Assembly: GCA_033961575.1 (NCBI GenBank)
Contig: CM066727.1
Location: 84,380,501 to 84,444,500 of the forward strand
Length of the DNA: 64,000 nt
DNA from: Aselliscus stoliczkanus
Lineage: Eukaryota; Chordata; Mammalia; Chiroptera; Hipposideridae
Direction of reading: 5' to 3'
In this document: piece after piece, positions 47,567 through 60,200 of the stretch
Layout of the letters: every line of letters begins with the position of its first letter
Numbering within the stretch: the stretch's first letter is position 1
Notes under the pieces: generated by a model
Databases searched by the model: none
What the model was told of the DNA's origin: nothing
Seen by the model: the letters and a program-made list of their open reading frames with translations, nothing else
Program-made: the position numbers and the translations under genes

Positions 47567-48559
47567 TGTTGGGAGCCGACAGCCCCCCCAGTATTTGACA
47601 AGACCAAACTGAAGTAAAGATTGACGCTCAGCACTGGATGTTTAAGGTGCTGCTTTATGGTTGGTCATGTAATATCTCTTGCCTCTATGAACCCCGGTGC
47701 CTTTCCTCTACATCGGATCCTATAGGAGACAGTACTCTCACTGCATTTATGGCAAGCTCCTATGGTACCCCAATGAGATAACTACGCAGCCAACGATGGG
47801 TAAGATCTCCTAGAGAAGAGAGAGACAACCCAAGCCAGGCAGTATTTCCGTGGGGACCCCAGGACTAAGAAAAAGGGGACTCAAGCCCCTTGGAAACAGA
47901 GGCCACATAAGCCAAAAAGCCTGGCTATGAGAAACTGATAATAACATCAATCCCTTAAGCTCGTTTACCTAAGATAATCACAGTGAAAAATCTCCTTGGA
48001 AACTAAGTCTCCAGGCCATGAGAGTTCCGATAAGAGACAACTTGCTGACCATGAGCTATGTTAATCAACAGCCTTAATTGGATTCTTTTGCCTTGTACAC
48101 TGTTGTAGCAACAGACACTGAAGCTTTGACTAAGAAATGGATACTAATAGCTCAAGTATACACCCTGTGATTCTTACTGCTGGAATCTGGACTAGATAGT
48201 CAAGGTAGTCATGGTAACCATTATTCAGGTGATATGTAGAAACTGAGTCTGGGTCATAAAGAGATTATCATAGATGAGATTATCCTTAAACATAGAAAAG
48301 GTCACAGTGTGCCTGGGGAGAACAATTATAAGAAAGTAAAGACTGTAAAAGTCTTAAGAAAGAAAAATACATCAAAACTATGTGGAACTTAAACTTGTGA
48401 TTGGATAATGGTCAAAAGTCCCTATAAAGGGTACATGCTGTAACAATAAAGTGTGACACTACTCTGAAACTCCCCCGGTGTCTCTACTCCCTTCTTTCCC
48501 CTTGCCAATGCTGTTTCAACCTGAGGGACCCCTGGACTCACGGAGGCTGGACTCCCGCA
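47567..48559 (+). mobile_element. Solo LTR, probably class II ERV
   Basis: 993 bp beginning TGTTGGGAGCCGACAG and ending GGACTCCCGCA, thus TG...CA. Promoter CCTATAAAGGG at 48421-48431 and polyadenylation AATAAA at 48445-48450 are only about 20 bp apart, followed by a pyrimidine-rich U5. Six-base target duplication CACCTA is perfect; class II ERVs typically make six-base duplications. No internal genes, so it formed by LTR-LTR recombination. Confidence 0.88.
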
Positions 48560-48565
48560 CACCTA
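48560..48565. repeat. Right 6-bp target-site duplication of LTR
   Basis: CACCTA, identical to 47561-47566. Confidence 0.85.
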
Positions 48566-49094
48566 CTGATATATATTTAGGATATTGCAATAAAGTTGGT
48601 CTTAACATTTTTTATTAGTTTTTTTGTTTATATATGCTTTCGTTTCTTTTGGGCAAATATATAGAAATTATGTATAGCAATAATGGCTGGTAATATTGTA
48701 GCTATTACTATAGAATGTAATATATAATATATAATTTATAATATACCATATATAATATTAATAATGGCTGAGTCAAAAGGTAGGTATATTTTGTTTTAAG
48801 AAATGCTAAACTGTTTTTTGAAAACTGCTGTAACATTTTACATTCCTATTACAGCACATTAGAATTCTAGTTGATTCATAGACTTTTCAAAACTTGGTAT
48901 GATGCATCTTTTTAATTTTTGCCATTATAATGGGTATATAGTCGTAGTGCCTTGGAGTTTTGATTTGCATTGCCATAGAGTAAAATGATAGTGAGTATTA
49001 TTTAATATGATTCATTCCCTACAGAAATCTTCTTTGTTGAAGTATATTTTCAAATATTTTGCCCATTTTAAATTGGCTGTCACATTATTGAGAT

Positions 49095-49106
49095 TATATA
49101 TATGTA

Positions 49107-49184
<78 letters not shown>

Positions 49185-49231
49185 TTTTATATATATATAT
49201 ATATCTTCTGTGTGTTTGTGTGTGTGTGTGT
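49095..49231. repeat. Compound (TA)n-(GA)n-(TG)n microsatellite
   Basis: TA/TATG units, then about seven GA units, more TA, then a TG tract. It creates a long spurious reading frame. Confidence 0.9.
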
Positions 49232-50898
49232 AATTCTAGTGCAATTCATTGTTGGATGTATGTTTTGCAAATACTTTCTCTTAGTCTTTTAAGTTTTTAA
49301 GTGTTTTTTGGAAAAAAAATATATGGAGAAAAAGCAGTACTAAGAGGGAAGTTTATAGTACTACAAGCCTACTTCAAGAAATACGAAAAATCTCAGATAA
49401 ACAATCTAGCACTTTACCTTATAAATACTAGAAAAAGAAGAACAAATGAAGCCCAAAATCAGTAGAAGGAAGGGAATAATAACAATTAGAGCATAATTAA
49501 ACAAAATAGAGAATAAAAACAAAATAGAAAAAGTTAATGAAACAAAGAGCTGGTTCTTTGAAAAGATAAATAAAATTGACAAACCTCTCATTAGATTCAC
49601 CATGGAAAAAAGAGAAAAGACAATAAAATCAGAAATGAAAGAGAAGTTACAGTTAATACCACAGAAATACAAAGGGCTATACAAAAATACTATAAAAAGC
49701 TATATGCTACCAAGTTTGATAACTTGGAAGATATGCACAAATTCTATTAATATGTAACCTTCTTAGACTGAACCATAAAGCAATGGAAACCTAAATAGAC
49801 CAATAAACAGTAAGGAAATTTAAACAGCAATCAAAAACCCCAAAAAACAAAAGTCCAGGACCAGATGGCTTCACTGGTGATGTCTACCAAATAGTAAAAG
49901 AAGATTTAGTACCTATCCTTCTAAAAATCTTCCAAAAAATTGAAGTAAAGGGAATACTTCGTAACTTACTGTATGAGGCCAGTGTTACCAGGGTACCAAA
50001 ACCAGGCAAGGACAACACAAAAAAGAAAATTGCAGGCCTATATGTCTGATGGACTTAGGTGCAACAATCCTCAACAAAATACTAACAAATTGAATGCAAC
50101 AATATGTTGAAAAAACAGGACATATCATGATTGAGTAGAGTTCATTCGAGTGACACAAGAATAGTTCAACATAAGCAAATCAATTAATGTGACACACCAC
50201 ATTCACACAATAAAAGATAAAAATCATATGACCATATCAATAGATGCAGAAAAAGCATTTGAAAAGATACAACACTTATTTATTATTAAAATGCTCAATA
50301 AAATAGGGATAAAAAGAAAGTACCTCAGTATAATAAAGGCCATATATTACAAACCTTCTGCTGATATCATACTAAATGGTGAAAAACTAAAAACTTTTCC
50401 TCCAAGGTCTGTGACAAGACAAGGATGCATACTCTCGCCACTGTTATCAAACATAGTGGTGGAAGTTCTAGCCAGAAAAAAGAGAAAGGAGTAAAAGTCA
50501 TCCAAATTGCATATGAAGAAATAAAACTGTCACTATTTACAGAAAAGACAATTCTATACATAGAAAACCCTAAAGACTTTACCAATAGACTATTATAAAC
50601 AATAATCAAATATAGTAAAATTATAGGTTAAAAAAATCAATATATAAAGATCTGTTACACCCCTATATAGTAACAATTAAATACCAGCAAATAAAGAAAA
50701 CAATCCTTTTTGCAATTGTAACAAAAAGGATTAAATACCTAGGAATAAACTTAATAAAGGAAGTGAAGAATGTATATACTATAAATTATAAGATGCTGTT
50801 GAAAGAAATTCAAGAAAACCCAAAGAAATGGAAACGATATTCAATATTCATGGAATGGGAAAATTAACATAGTTCAACTGGCAATAGTTTGTAAAACA

Positions 50899-50925
50899 AT
50901 ATATATATATATATATATATATAAT
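50899..50925. repeat. (TA)n microsatellite in L1
   Basis: About 13 TA units in the L1 ORF2 region. Confidence 0.85.
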
Positions 50926-51521
50926 GCAATCCCCATCAAAATCCTAATGGCATTTTTCAAAGAAATAGAACAAAACAATCCTCAAAAGTTTATAAAGAAC
51001 CACAAAACAACCCAAAGAGCCAAAGCAGTCCTTTTAACAGAACAAAGCCAGAGGTAACACGCCCTTTGACTTCATACAAAGCTATAATAATCAAAGCAGT
51101 GTGGCATTGGCAGGAAAATTGACACACAAACCAAGGAATAAAATTGAGAGCTCAGAACTATACATATGCAATTAATTTCTGACAAAAGAACTAAAAACAT
51201 ACAATAGAGAAAGGAAAGCCTCTTTAATAAATGGTGTTGGAATGCCACATACAAAAGAATGAAATTAGGCTGCTATCTAACACCATACACAAAAATTAAC
51301 TCAAACTGGATTAAAGATTTTAATATAAGACCCGAGACAATAAAATTCATAGAAAAATGCATACATTAGGACTAATCTATGGATCTTGGTCTTAGAGAGG
51401 TTTTTGTGAACTTGTCTCCAAAGGCAAGGGAAATAAAAGCAAAAATAAATGAATGGGACTAGAGAAAACTAAAAACCTTCTGTACAGCAAAGACACCATC
51501 AACAAAACTAAAATGTAACTA

Positions 51522-51990
51522 CTTTTTTATCTGACATCTTAGAAAGACTGCAGTGGTAGCAGCTGCTCTCCAAGCTTCAAGAATGACAAGAAAAAGAAAC
51601 GTTCTGGAAAGTCAGCCAAGGAAGAAAAAGACCCAGTGAACAAATCTGGGGACAAGGCTAGAAAGAAGTGGTTCACAGGCAAAGTTTGGGGCCAGTTCAA
51701 AAACCTAATCTTGTTTAACAAAGTGGCATATGACAAACTCTGTAAGGAAATTCCCAACTATAAGTTTATAACCCCAGCTTTTGGCCCAGGCAGCCTTACA
51801 GGAGCTCCTTAAATTAGTTTCAAAGGCCCTATTAAATTAGTTTCAAAGTACAGATATAAAGTAATTTACACCAGAAACACTAAAGGTGGGGATGCCCAGC
51901 AACTGGTGTAGAAGCATGAACCAGTCCCACCAATTGCACATTTTGAAAAATAAAACATAAATTAAATCAATCAATCAATCAATCAATCAA
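51522..51990 (+). pseudogene. RPS25P: RPS25 processed pseudogene
   Basis: The 5' UTR (TTTTTTATCTGACATCTT, CTGCTCTCCAAGCTTC) runs straight into coding sequence with no introns. Residues readable: [38 protein letters not shown]. The first codons are partly deleted, about 12 codons after ITPA are gone, and TTAAATTAGTTTCAAAG is duplicated (51809-51825 and 51832-51848). The stop is TGA at 51917-51919, then a short 3' UTR with AATAAAAC and an (AATC)n tail. The parent encodes ribosomal protein eS25. Inserted within L1 ORF2, so younger than it. Confidence 0.9.
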
Positions 51991-52975
51991 GAAGGCAAAT
52001 CACCTAATAGAAGAAGCTATTTGAAAATGATACTTCTGATAAGGGGCTAATATCCAAAATATCAAAGGACTCACAACTCAACAACAACAACCACAACGAA
52101 AACAAAAAAAATTAAAAAGTGGGTAGAGTACTTGAACAGATACTTTTCCTAAGAAGATGTACAAATGGCCATGAGATATATGAAAAGATGCTCAACTTCA
52201 GTAGCTATAAAGGGTATGCAAGTCAAAACAATAATGAGATACCACTTCACACCTGTTAGAATGTCTACTATCAATAAGACAAGAAAGGAGTGTTGGAGAG
52301 GATGTGGAGAAAAGGGAATAATCGTGTACTGCTGGTGGGAATGTAAATTGGTACAGCCTTGATGGAAAACAATATGGAGGTTCCTTAAAAATTAAGAATA
52401 GACCTAACATATGACCCAGCAATGCCTCTTTCTGGGTGTCTACCTGAAAAATTTGAAAATACTTCCTTGTAAAGATATATATACCCCTATGTTAATTGCA
52501 GCATTATTCATGGTGACCAAGATATGGAAGCCAAAGTATCCTTCAACAGATGATTGGATAAAGATATGGTACATATGTACAATGGAATATTAGTTATAAG
52601 AAAATATGAAATATTGCCATTTGTGACAACATGGATGGATCTTGAGAGCATTATGCTAAGTGAAATAAATCATATAGATAATGACAAGAACCACATGATT
52701 TCACTCATATGTGGGATACAAAACAGAAAGCAATAAATGAACAAACACACTCACACACAAAAAAACAAAAAAACAGCAGAATGGTGGTTACCAGAGGAGT
52801 GGAAGGAGTATAAACAGGGTAAAGAGGGTCAAATATATGGTGACAGAAGAAGACTAGACTCTGGGTGAGGAGCACACAATGCAACATACAGATGTTGTAT
52901 TATAGAATTATATACCTGCACCTTATAGAATGTTACAAACCAATGGTACCCAATAAATTTAAATGAATAAATAAA

Positions 52976-53559
52976 TCAAGAGAATATATACTACAATAAA
53001 GAAAAATCTAAAATAAATAAAAATAGATGTGAAAATTTGTCTATCAACTAGTATTAATTGATTGTATTTACCTGCTCTTATGATATAGTTTTATACAAAT
53101 TAATTCATAGTTCTATCAAGAATTGACCTATCTACCACACATTAGTTATGTGGACAGGTGAATTAAGTATTATTTATTTCCTCATTTTCCTCATTTATTA
53201 AACAGAATTTCTTTGAGGGCATTGGAGAGAATTGATATATTAGTTGTGAAATTGTTTGATGTCCTAAAAATACTTATAAAAATAAAAACAAATATATTAA
53301 TACTTATTTGTACAGATCATTTGGTCTAAGTTTGTGCATAAATCAGTTTTGACCCTTATAGTTTCTGATTAAAAAACATCAACTCACATTATTTTAAAAT
53401 ATTCTTGTAAAATAAAATAGAATAAATTCTATTCTATTGTATTCTATTTATTTTTGAAAAAATGGAAAGGACAAACAACTTATGCCACCATGATGCTCTG
53501 TTTGGCCTATTTTATTTTGTTATTTATTTTTCAACTACTCTTGACATTTAATAGTATTT
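52976..53559. other. Spacer between two L1s
   Basis: AT-rich, no gene or repeat I can name; includes an ATTCT-like simple stretch near 53425-53450. Confidence 0.5.
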
Positions 53560-55170
53560 TATGTTAGTGTTAGGCAAGGGGATTAAAAAAAGGCATACAA
53601 ACTGGAAAGGAAATGTAAGCTTGTCATTATTTGCAGATTACATGATACTATATAGAGAGAACACTGAGTATTCCACCAAAAACCTATTAGAACTGATAAA
53701 TGAATTCAGTTAAGTAGCAGGATACAAAATTAATATTAAGAAATTGGTTGCATTTTCATACACCAATAAAGAACTCTCAGAAAGAGAAGAAAACAATCCC
53801 TTTTATAATTGAGTCAAAGCAAACACCTAAGAATAAATTTAACTAAGGAGATAAAAGAACTGTACTTGGAAAATTTTAAGACATTGAAGAAAGAAACTGA
53901 AGAAGATGGAAATAAATGGAAGCATATACCATGCTTATGGAGAGGAAGAATTAACATTGTTAAAATGTCCATACTACACAAAGCAATCTATAGATTCAAT
54001 GCAATCCTTATCAAAATACCAAAGGCACTTTTCACAGAACTAGAACAAATAATCCTAAATATGGAACCAAAAAAGACCCTGAATAGCTACAGCAATCTTA
54101 ACAAAGAACAAAAAGGTAGAGTTATCATGTTATTGATACCAAACTATACTACAAAGCTACCATAATCAAATCAGCATGGTATTGTCATCAAAACAAACAC
54201 ATATAGGTCAGTGGAACATAATAGACACCCATGAAATAAATCCAGGCCTATATGGTCATTTAATCTATGACAAAGGGGACAAGAATATACAATTGTGTAA
54301 GGACAGTTTATTCAATAAATGGAAAACTGGACAGATACATGTGAAAAAATGAAACTGGACCACTTTTTCACACCATATACAAGAATAAACTTAAAATGGA
54401 TTAAAGGCCGAAAAGTAAGACCCAAAACCATAAAACTCCTAGAAGAAAACATAGGTAGTAAACTCTCTGACATTGCTTTTAATAATATTTTTTTTCTGAT
54501 ATATCTCCTCAGACAAGAGAAACAAAAGAAAATAATAAACAAATGGAACTATATCAAACCAAAGTTTATGCACAGCAAAGGAAACCATCAACAAAACAAA
54601 AAGACAACCTACTAAATGGGGAAACATATTCTCCAAAGATACATCTGATAAAGGGTTAATATCCAAAATTTATAAAGAATTTATACAACTCAACACCAAA
54701 AATTCCCAAACAATCTAATTGAAAAAACAGGTAGAGGACCTGAATAGATATTTCTCCAAAGGGGACATACAGATGGCCAAGAGACATATGAAAAGATGCT
54801 CCACACCATTGATCATCAGAGAATTGCAAAAACCATAACGAGATATCACCTGACACCTGCCAGGATGGCTATCATCCCTAAATCAAAAAACAAGTTCCGG
54901 AGAGGGTTTGGTTAAAGTGAAACCCTTGTGCACTGTTAAAGGGATTGCAAATTGGTGCAGCCACTATGAGAAACATCATGGCAGTTCCTGAAAAAATTAA
55001 AATAGAACTACCTTATGCCCCAGCAATTCCACTTCTGGGTATTTATCTGAAGAAATCCAAAACACTAATTGGAAAAGATATATGTACCTCTATGTTCATG
55101 ACAGCATTATTTACAATAGTTAGGATATGGAAGCAACCTCAAATAGAAGAAATTATAAATTCAATGAAAT
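53560..55170 (+). mobile_element. L1 ORF2 3' half, sense
   Basis: Begins in RT near the active site: the frame reads SLFADYMILY, where the conserved FADD has become FADY, so RT is dead. A 118-codon frame (53809-54165) covers RLGINLTKE-like, LWRGRINIVKM and NAILIKIPKALF blocks. It continues to the C-terminus (CAGCAATTCCACTTCTGGGT) and stops near 55150 without a recognisable 3' UTR. Confidence 0.85.
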
Positions 55171-55376
55171 AAGTTTTGTTTAGGGTTACATATATTTTAC
55201 CTGAAACATTTTAATGTGTCATTGTCAATATTGAAGAGCAAGCTAACTGCAGTGATTACATCAACTGGTCTTTGATTACATGCATAGCTACACTCATTTT
55301 AGAAAATATGTTTTACTCATGTTCACATTACTAGATATAAATGGCACTGAATATTTTCAAAATAAACAATTTCATT

Positions 55377-55416
55377 AAGATGTGTGTAATGCAAAAAAAA
55401 AAGATGTGTGTAATGC
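55377..55416. repeat. Poly(A)-only insertion with 16-bp duplication
   Basis: AAGATGTGTGTAATGC occurs at 55377-55392 and again at 55401-55416, separated by eight A. A poly(A) stretch between perfect 16-bp direct repeats looks like target-primed reverse transcription that copied only the tail of an RNA. Confidence 0.6.
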
Positions 55417-55489
55417 TAAACTGAGACAAAACTAGACAAAATAGTAGAGCAATAGTCATTCAGATTATGGACTTCAATGTTTTATTGGC

Positions 55490-55670
55490 TTCTCTTTGAG
55501 TTCTAACTCTAACAATACTCAACTTGAGTAAGTTACTTAATATTTTAATTTACTCAATTGTGAAATGGGGATAGGAATTCCTGCCTCATAGAGTTATTAT
55601 GATAATTAAATGAAATAAAGTTTTTGTCACATTATCTGCCATATAAATGTTCAATAAACATCAGAAAATA
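55490..55670 (+). repeat. MIR SINE, sense
   Basis: GAGTAAGTTACTTAATATTT, TGTGAAATGGGGATAGGAAT, GCCTCATAGAGTTATTATGA and AAATGTTCAATAAACATCAG follow MIR order. Confidence 0.8.
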
Positions 55671-56040
55671 CTGTTATATACTTATTAATAGAAAGTAGAT
55701 CAATTCATGAGCCACACAATGGTGGGGAAGGTTAGTTGTGTACAGCTGTCAGAGGATCATCTTCAATTTCTAATCCAACTGCTTATCCCCCCACAGTTAA
55801 GACTCTGATATACCACCTCACTGGAGAGGCAGCCTTCCTCTTCCCTCTGAAAATATCCAAAGGATAGCATGATCTAGCCCTTAGATGTGCTGGTGAAATA
55901 AAAGTTGGATAGACCCTGCTAGTAAATCCCCATGTTGGTGGGAGAGAAAAATTGTTTTTTAAATATGAATTACCACTCCCAGATAGAGTTTATTGCTCTA
56001 GTCTTTTATTGTAAGCCTAAAACTGGGCCCATTATATTAT
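55671..56040. other. Unique spacer
   Basis: No gene evidence. Moderately GC-rich at 55700-55930. Confidence 0.5.
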
Positions 56041-56054
56041 GCAAATGTTATTTT

Positions 56055-56213
56055 ATTTTATTTTATTTTATTTTTTTTTAGCTGAGCCATCCTGCTATCT
56101 GTTGGTAGCTTAGCGGCAGCTCAGCTCGGGCTGGGCATCAAACTGCTATTGTTCAGAGCTCAGCTCGCACTGTCAAGCAAGCTCTTAACCAACTGAGCCA
56201 CTCGGCCTGCCCC
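56055..56213 (-). repeat. tRNA SINE, antisense, ending in the second unit
   Basis: Plus strand: (TTTTA)n, then AGCTGAGCCATCCTGC ... CAACTGAGCCACTCGGCC. In sense orientation the head GGCCGAGTGGCTCAGTTGG is followed by about 120 bp and then the beginning of unit 2 (AGGATGGCTCAGCT) joined to the A tail, so it is a shortened form of the composite SINE at 37064. The duplication GCAAAT(G/A)TTATTTT lies at 56041-56054 and 56214-56227. Confidence 0.82.
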
Positions 56214-56776
56214 GCAAATATTATTTTCAAAATTAGTGTTAAAGTAGATTATAGTGGATCATGGATGTGATGAAAATACGCATAAAATATAATATTTATT
56301 ATATTAAAAGAAAATCATGCTGATTGTCATTCTGAAAATCATTCTGTCAAAATTGAAAGGAGTGTCTCCCTAAGTTCTTTCTATCAGGTGAAGAAATTCA
56401 ACATATAATTGCATTATATAAAGTGTTTCAACTGAAATTAAAATCCTCGTTGCCTGTCTTGTGATTATCTGAAAACAGATAAAAAGCATTTCTTTGTTAT
56501 ATAAATATTATGTATGGTACAGTGACCCAAAAGCCTAGCGTAAACTAATTTTTGCATAGCTTTTGTTTTATTGATGTAACATTCTACTACTTTTCTGAAA
56601 ATCATTTTGTCATTCCAGTACCCTCACAAAAACAAAGAAACACATTTATTGAGTAAAAGTTTTGAGGAATAGTAATACTCTTCAATATAGGTTTCAGTCT
56701 TTAGGCACTGAAACAAATTTTACTTGTAAATATTTTATCCCATTAGAAGGCTTATACTATATATCAATGGAAGCAT
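56214..56776. other. Unique spacer
   Basis: AT-rich; no gene or repeat recognised. Confidence 0.5.
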
Positions 56777-56791
56777 CGAACAGTGATTCTT

Positions 56792-57234
56792 TTTTTCTAT
56801 TTTTTATTTTTAAAAGATTTTATTGGGGAATTGGGGGAGGGGAACAGCATTGGGGAATCGGGGAAAGGGAACAGACAAGTTACTGTCTTTTTGTTCTTCA
56901 GTCTAGTTGCGGAGTATGTTGCTTCACTGGCCCATGTTGGTATCGTCATTGCGCTCTTTCCCGGATGAGGCAGATCGGTGGCTGGCCTCTGGATGTCGCT
57001 CACCGTGGCTATTGGCAGCTCATGCTGGCTGCCAGCCACTCACTATAGTCCATGGCAGCCCACTGCAGCAGGGGCTGCAGCCCACACCATCGCCTGGGCT
57101 TGCACAGCCCAGCTACAGGTGGAGCTGTTGTTAGCTGTAGAGGGCAGTGTCACTGGCCCTCATATGTGGGATCCGAACCCTGACCGCTGGCATCCCAAAA
57201 CCAGCTCTTAACCAATGCGCCACTTGGCCGGCCC
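56792..57234 (-). repeat. tRNA SINE, long form with GC-rich body, antisense
   Basis: Plus strand starts with T-rich AAGATTTTATTGGGGAATTG and ends GCCACTTGGCCGGCCCC. In sense orientation the tRNA head is followed by the shared TATGAGGGCCAGTGACACTG, a GC-rich body (about 56900-57130) not found in the short copies, and a CCCCGATTCCCCAA tail like that of 37064. Duplication CGAA(C/G)AGTGATTCTT at 56777-56791 and 57235-57249, one mismatch. CpG-containing body suggests youth. Frames inside it are not genes. Confidence 0.85.
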
Positions 57235-57249
57235 CGAAGAGTGATTCTT

Positions 57250-60200
57250 CACACCACCTAATTAATTTGAATTATATAAAGATATTCAACACCACTCTCC
57301 AAAAAAATTTTGATGGCTAGTTGTTTTACTTATAATCAGTGCAAAGTTATGCTTATTTTAGTAGACAGAGAGCCAGTTAATAACATTTTTGCTAAGACTA
57401 GAGACACATTTTATCAGTTTTATGACACCACACAAGCAGGAGATATCAGACATTTATGTAATGGGTATTTATTCTTCACACAACACAGTTGACCCATCTT
57501 GATCAGCTGGATCAACTATAAGAACATATTACTGATTTTTTGGAAATGTGCCTACTCAGCTCAGAAGCAATTTCTTTTTGATGTGTTCACTTTATTCTTA
57601 AACTATTGGAATCCATTACAATTTTGATCTCACTATAAAATAGGAAACATATCACTTTGGTAGTTTGTAGATAGTACCAAAAAAGAAAGTTTACAAATGA
57701 TGATAAAGTGTTTGAAACTTCAATGAAAGCTTTTGAAAGTTATATTTTAAAAATAGAGTCTCTCAAATTATTTTGAAGGATTTTTCTTATTTCGGGGAGA
57801 ATTTTCTCTCTAGATACTATCTAGGTGAAGAATCGCCTATAAGAATGAGACTAGAGAATGGTAACAATGATGCGTACTTATAGTAGCCCATGGTGGGAAA
57901 AGGGTCTCCTGTGACAGGAAACAAAGCAATATTTGATCTACTACCAAGTCATCTATACAGAAAGTATTTGAATTTGAAATACACAAAATTTATATTTTAA
58001 ACACATCTGACTTCTAAAGAGTGTGGATACTTTTATACTGTTAAGCATTTGATGAAATGTGATATACAAATATCGATTAAATTGGGTACTGGAAAAGTGG
58101 TGAATTGGTCTCCATAATAGTAAAGAAAACTATTTAGAGTTTCAAAGGCAATCAAAGATAGACAAAGGTGAGAGATGAGAGTATGAAAGAGAGAGAATGA
58201 AATGAAATTAGTGCAGTGGGAAGTGGTTGAGTGGCACATGAAGCAAAAGAATAGTAAGAATATTTCAGAGAGTGAGGTGGGTGAGATCATTGTTAAATGC
58301 AAGATATTCCCTCAATTTTTTTTCAGTAGACTATATTATACTAACTACTACTTTCATACATGCTTTGTGCAAGAAGCTTTTGTTTGTGTGTCTGTTTGTT
58401 TGTTTGTTTGTTTGTTTGTTTTTATTATTTCCTCCTTTGGAAAGGAAGTAAATTTTGGGTAAAACTAAATTTTATTGTTTGGGGATCCACAATGTGAAAT
58501 AAATTCAGTAACTATACAAGGTCTAACCAAAGCCCAGTCATGACCATATTATAGGTCCCAAATTGATTATTAAGCATTTACTTAGGGCTTCATCTTTGTA
58601 GTGCGGTGGAATATGTTTGAGCTGAGTAGACCTAGATGTCAAGGGACCAAGATATTGTCATTAATAATGAGTTTCATTATGTGAAATGGTTTCCTTCTGT
58701 TGTTATTTTGAAAAATAGCATTCTGAGATCAAGTGACAATGTGGAATAATAACATAAGTGTAATTTGGAGGTATACGAAAGCATGACTATTAGACAAATG
58801 GAAAATTACAAAAAGCCTGTTAATGTAATATGGAAAATGGCATAAATGCCAAATAATGATTTGGTATAGTTAGATCAATTTCTCAGTTATAAAAGAAAAT
58901 AGAATAGGAACTCAAAGGGAATGATTTGAACATCAAAGACTTTTAAGAAGTCATTAGAATAGCTGGTGAAATATCCAAATACTATCATTATTAAGAAGCA
59001 AAACCTCAACTGTGAATTTAAAAATGCAGTATTTTTTTTTCTATCATTTTAAAACTGAGATATAGTTAACATACAGAATGTAGTACTGATTAATCTGTAC
59101 TACCCCTGACCTGGGAACGTTTTCAAGAATACAGATATTTCATGATTACTGCACTTCTGTAGAATTTAACTAATACTATATCAAACTGGGGTTTGAATAT
59201 AGAGACACAGGTGTCTGAGTCACTGTCTAAATGGGACTGTGGTTATTCTCACAAAGAATATTACAATATTTTTATAGAAAACTACTGCTAAAAAATCTTA
59301 CAATTTATTTTTTTCACTTTTACGAATTAGTTAATAGTTGTTATGATAACCTTTTGCTAAATATAAGGAAAATATATTTAGTTTACACTATTTTATTTTT
59401 TAAACTAAATGCCCAATAAACTTGTTTCCCATCTCATTTGAAATACAGTGCTCTCTTGCAATATGATTCATGTGAATAGGCTTTATTACCCATATTAATT
59501 ATATACAGACAGCTAGGAAACCTGTGTTTTAAAAAATACCATGTGATAAGTGAAATAACTATAAACACAACTAGCATTAGAATGTCCATAAGAAATATTA
59601 AAAGTTCTGAATTTTTCACATATGAATATTTGTAAGTTTCATAATTTACCTGTCTTCACATTTTTGAGTTGGGTCATCCATTTTGTATGTCCCAGGTTTA
59701 TCTCTAAAATATTGCTTTTGTGTTTCATTTCTAACCAAGAATATGAGCGGTTTGATACTCTGGAAAACTTGTACTTTTGCATCCTAGATACATACCATTT
59801 TTTCCTGTATACAATTGTTCCTTCTGGTTTGGGTTACTGTTGTGATCTGCATCTGAATCTCATTGGTTCTAAACATCTCTGTATCTACCTGTACTATAAG
59901 AGACCACAAAACTGGAGGAGAACATGGGGCTCAAATAAATGAGGAATGTATAATGCAGTGGTATTAAATGTTTGTCTAAGATTAAACTGCAAGTTTTTAC
60001 CCAAATCTGATATTAGATTCCATATTCCTGCCTATTGTTATTAAGTACTTTTTATATCTGTACATATAAATTTAATTTAACTTAAGTGTGTCAACTCCAA
60101 AAGAGAGAGTAAATTACTAAATATATGCACATCTCCCTAATATTATCTAAGAAGAAAAATAATTAAGATAATGAATATCACTTATTTAAATGACATGTTA

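Larger units (their letters stand above)
46590..49315 (-). mobile_element. Old L1 antisense, split by a solo LTR
   Basis: 46590-47560 and 48566-49315 read as antisense L1: GCTGAGTGGTATACATCATG, TTTGTTTATCCATTCATAAT, AAGTTTGAGATTTTATGACT, and after the LTR GCCTTGGAGTTTTGATTTGC and TTTGCCCATTTTAAATTGGC. Microsatellites at 47495-47545 and 49095-49231 expand it. Confidence 0.7.
49316..52975 (+). mobile_element. L1 ORF2 and 3' UTR, sense, carrying a pseudogene
   Basis: The plus strand enters ORF2 after the endonuclease and continues through RT: a frame at 50189-50494 has [13 protein letters not shown] (catalytic-Asp palm motif) and [11 protein letters not shown]. It goes on to the C-terminus (ATGACCCAGCAATGCCTCTT, TGACAACATGGATGGATCTT) and 3' UTR ending in AATAAATTTAAATGAATAA. 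5'-truncated, broken by stops, and interrupted at 51522-51990 by an RPS25 retrocopy. Confidence 0.88.

Noticed and set aside
47405..47617. 70-codon frame rich in Tyr-Ile
   Set aside because: It translates the (TA)n microsatellite and the edge of the solo LTR.
49007..49300. 97-codon frame rich in Tyr-Ile
   Set aside because: Simple-repeat artefact of the TA/GA/TG microsatellite in antisense L1.
56662..57211. Overlapping frames of 60-128 codons on both strands
   Set aside because: All lie within the GC-rich long SINE, where low stop frequency gives open frames by chance.
57310..57492. 60-codon plus-strand frame
   Set aside because: Length is within chance expectation and there is no recognisable domain.
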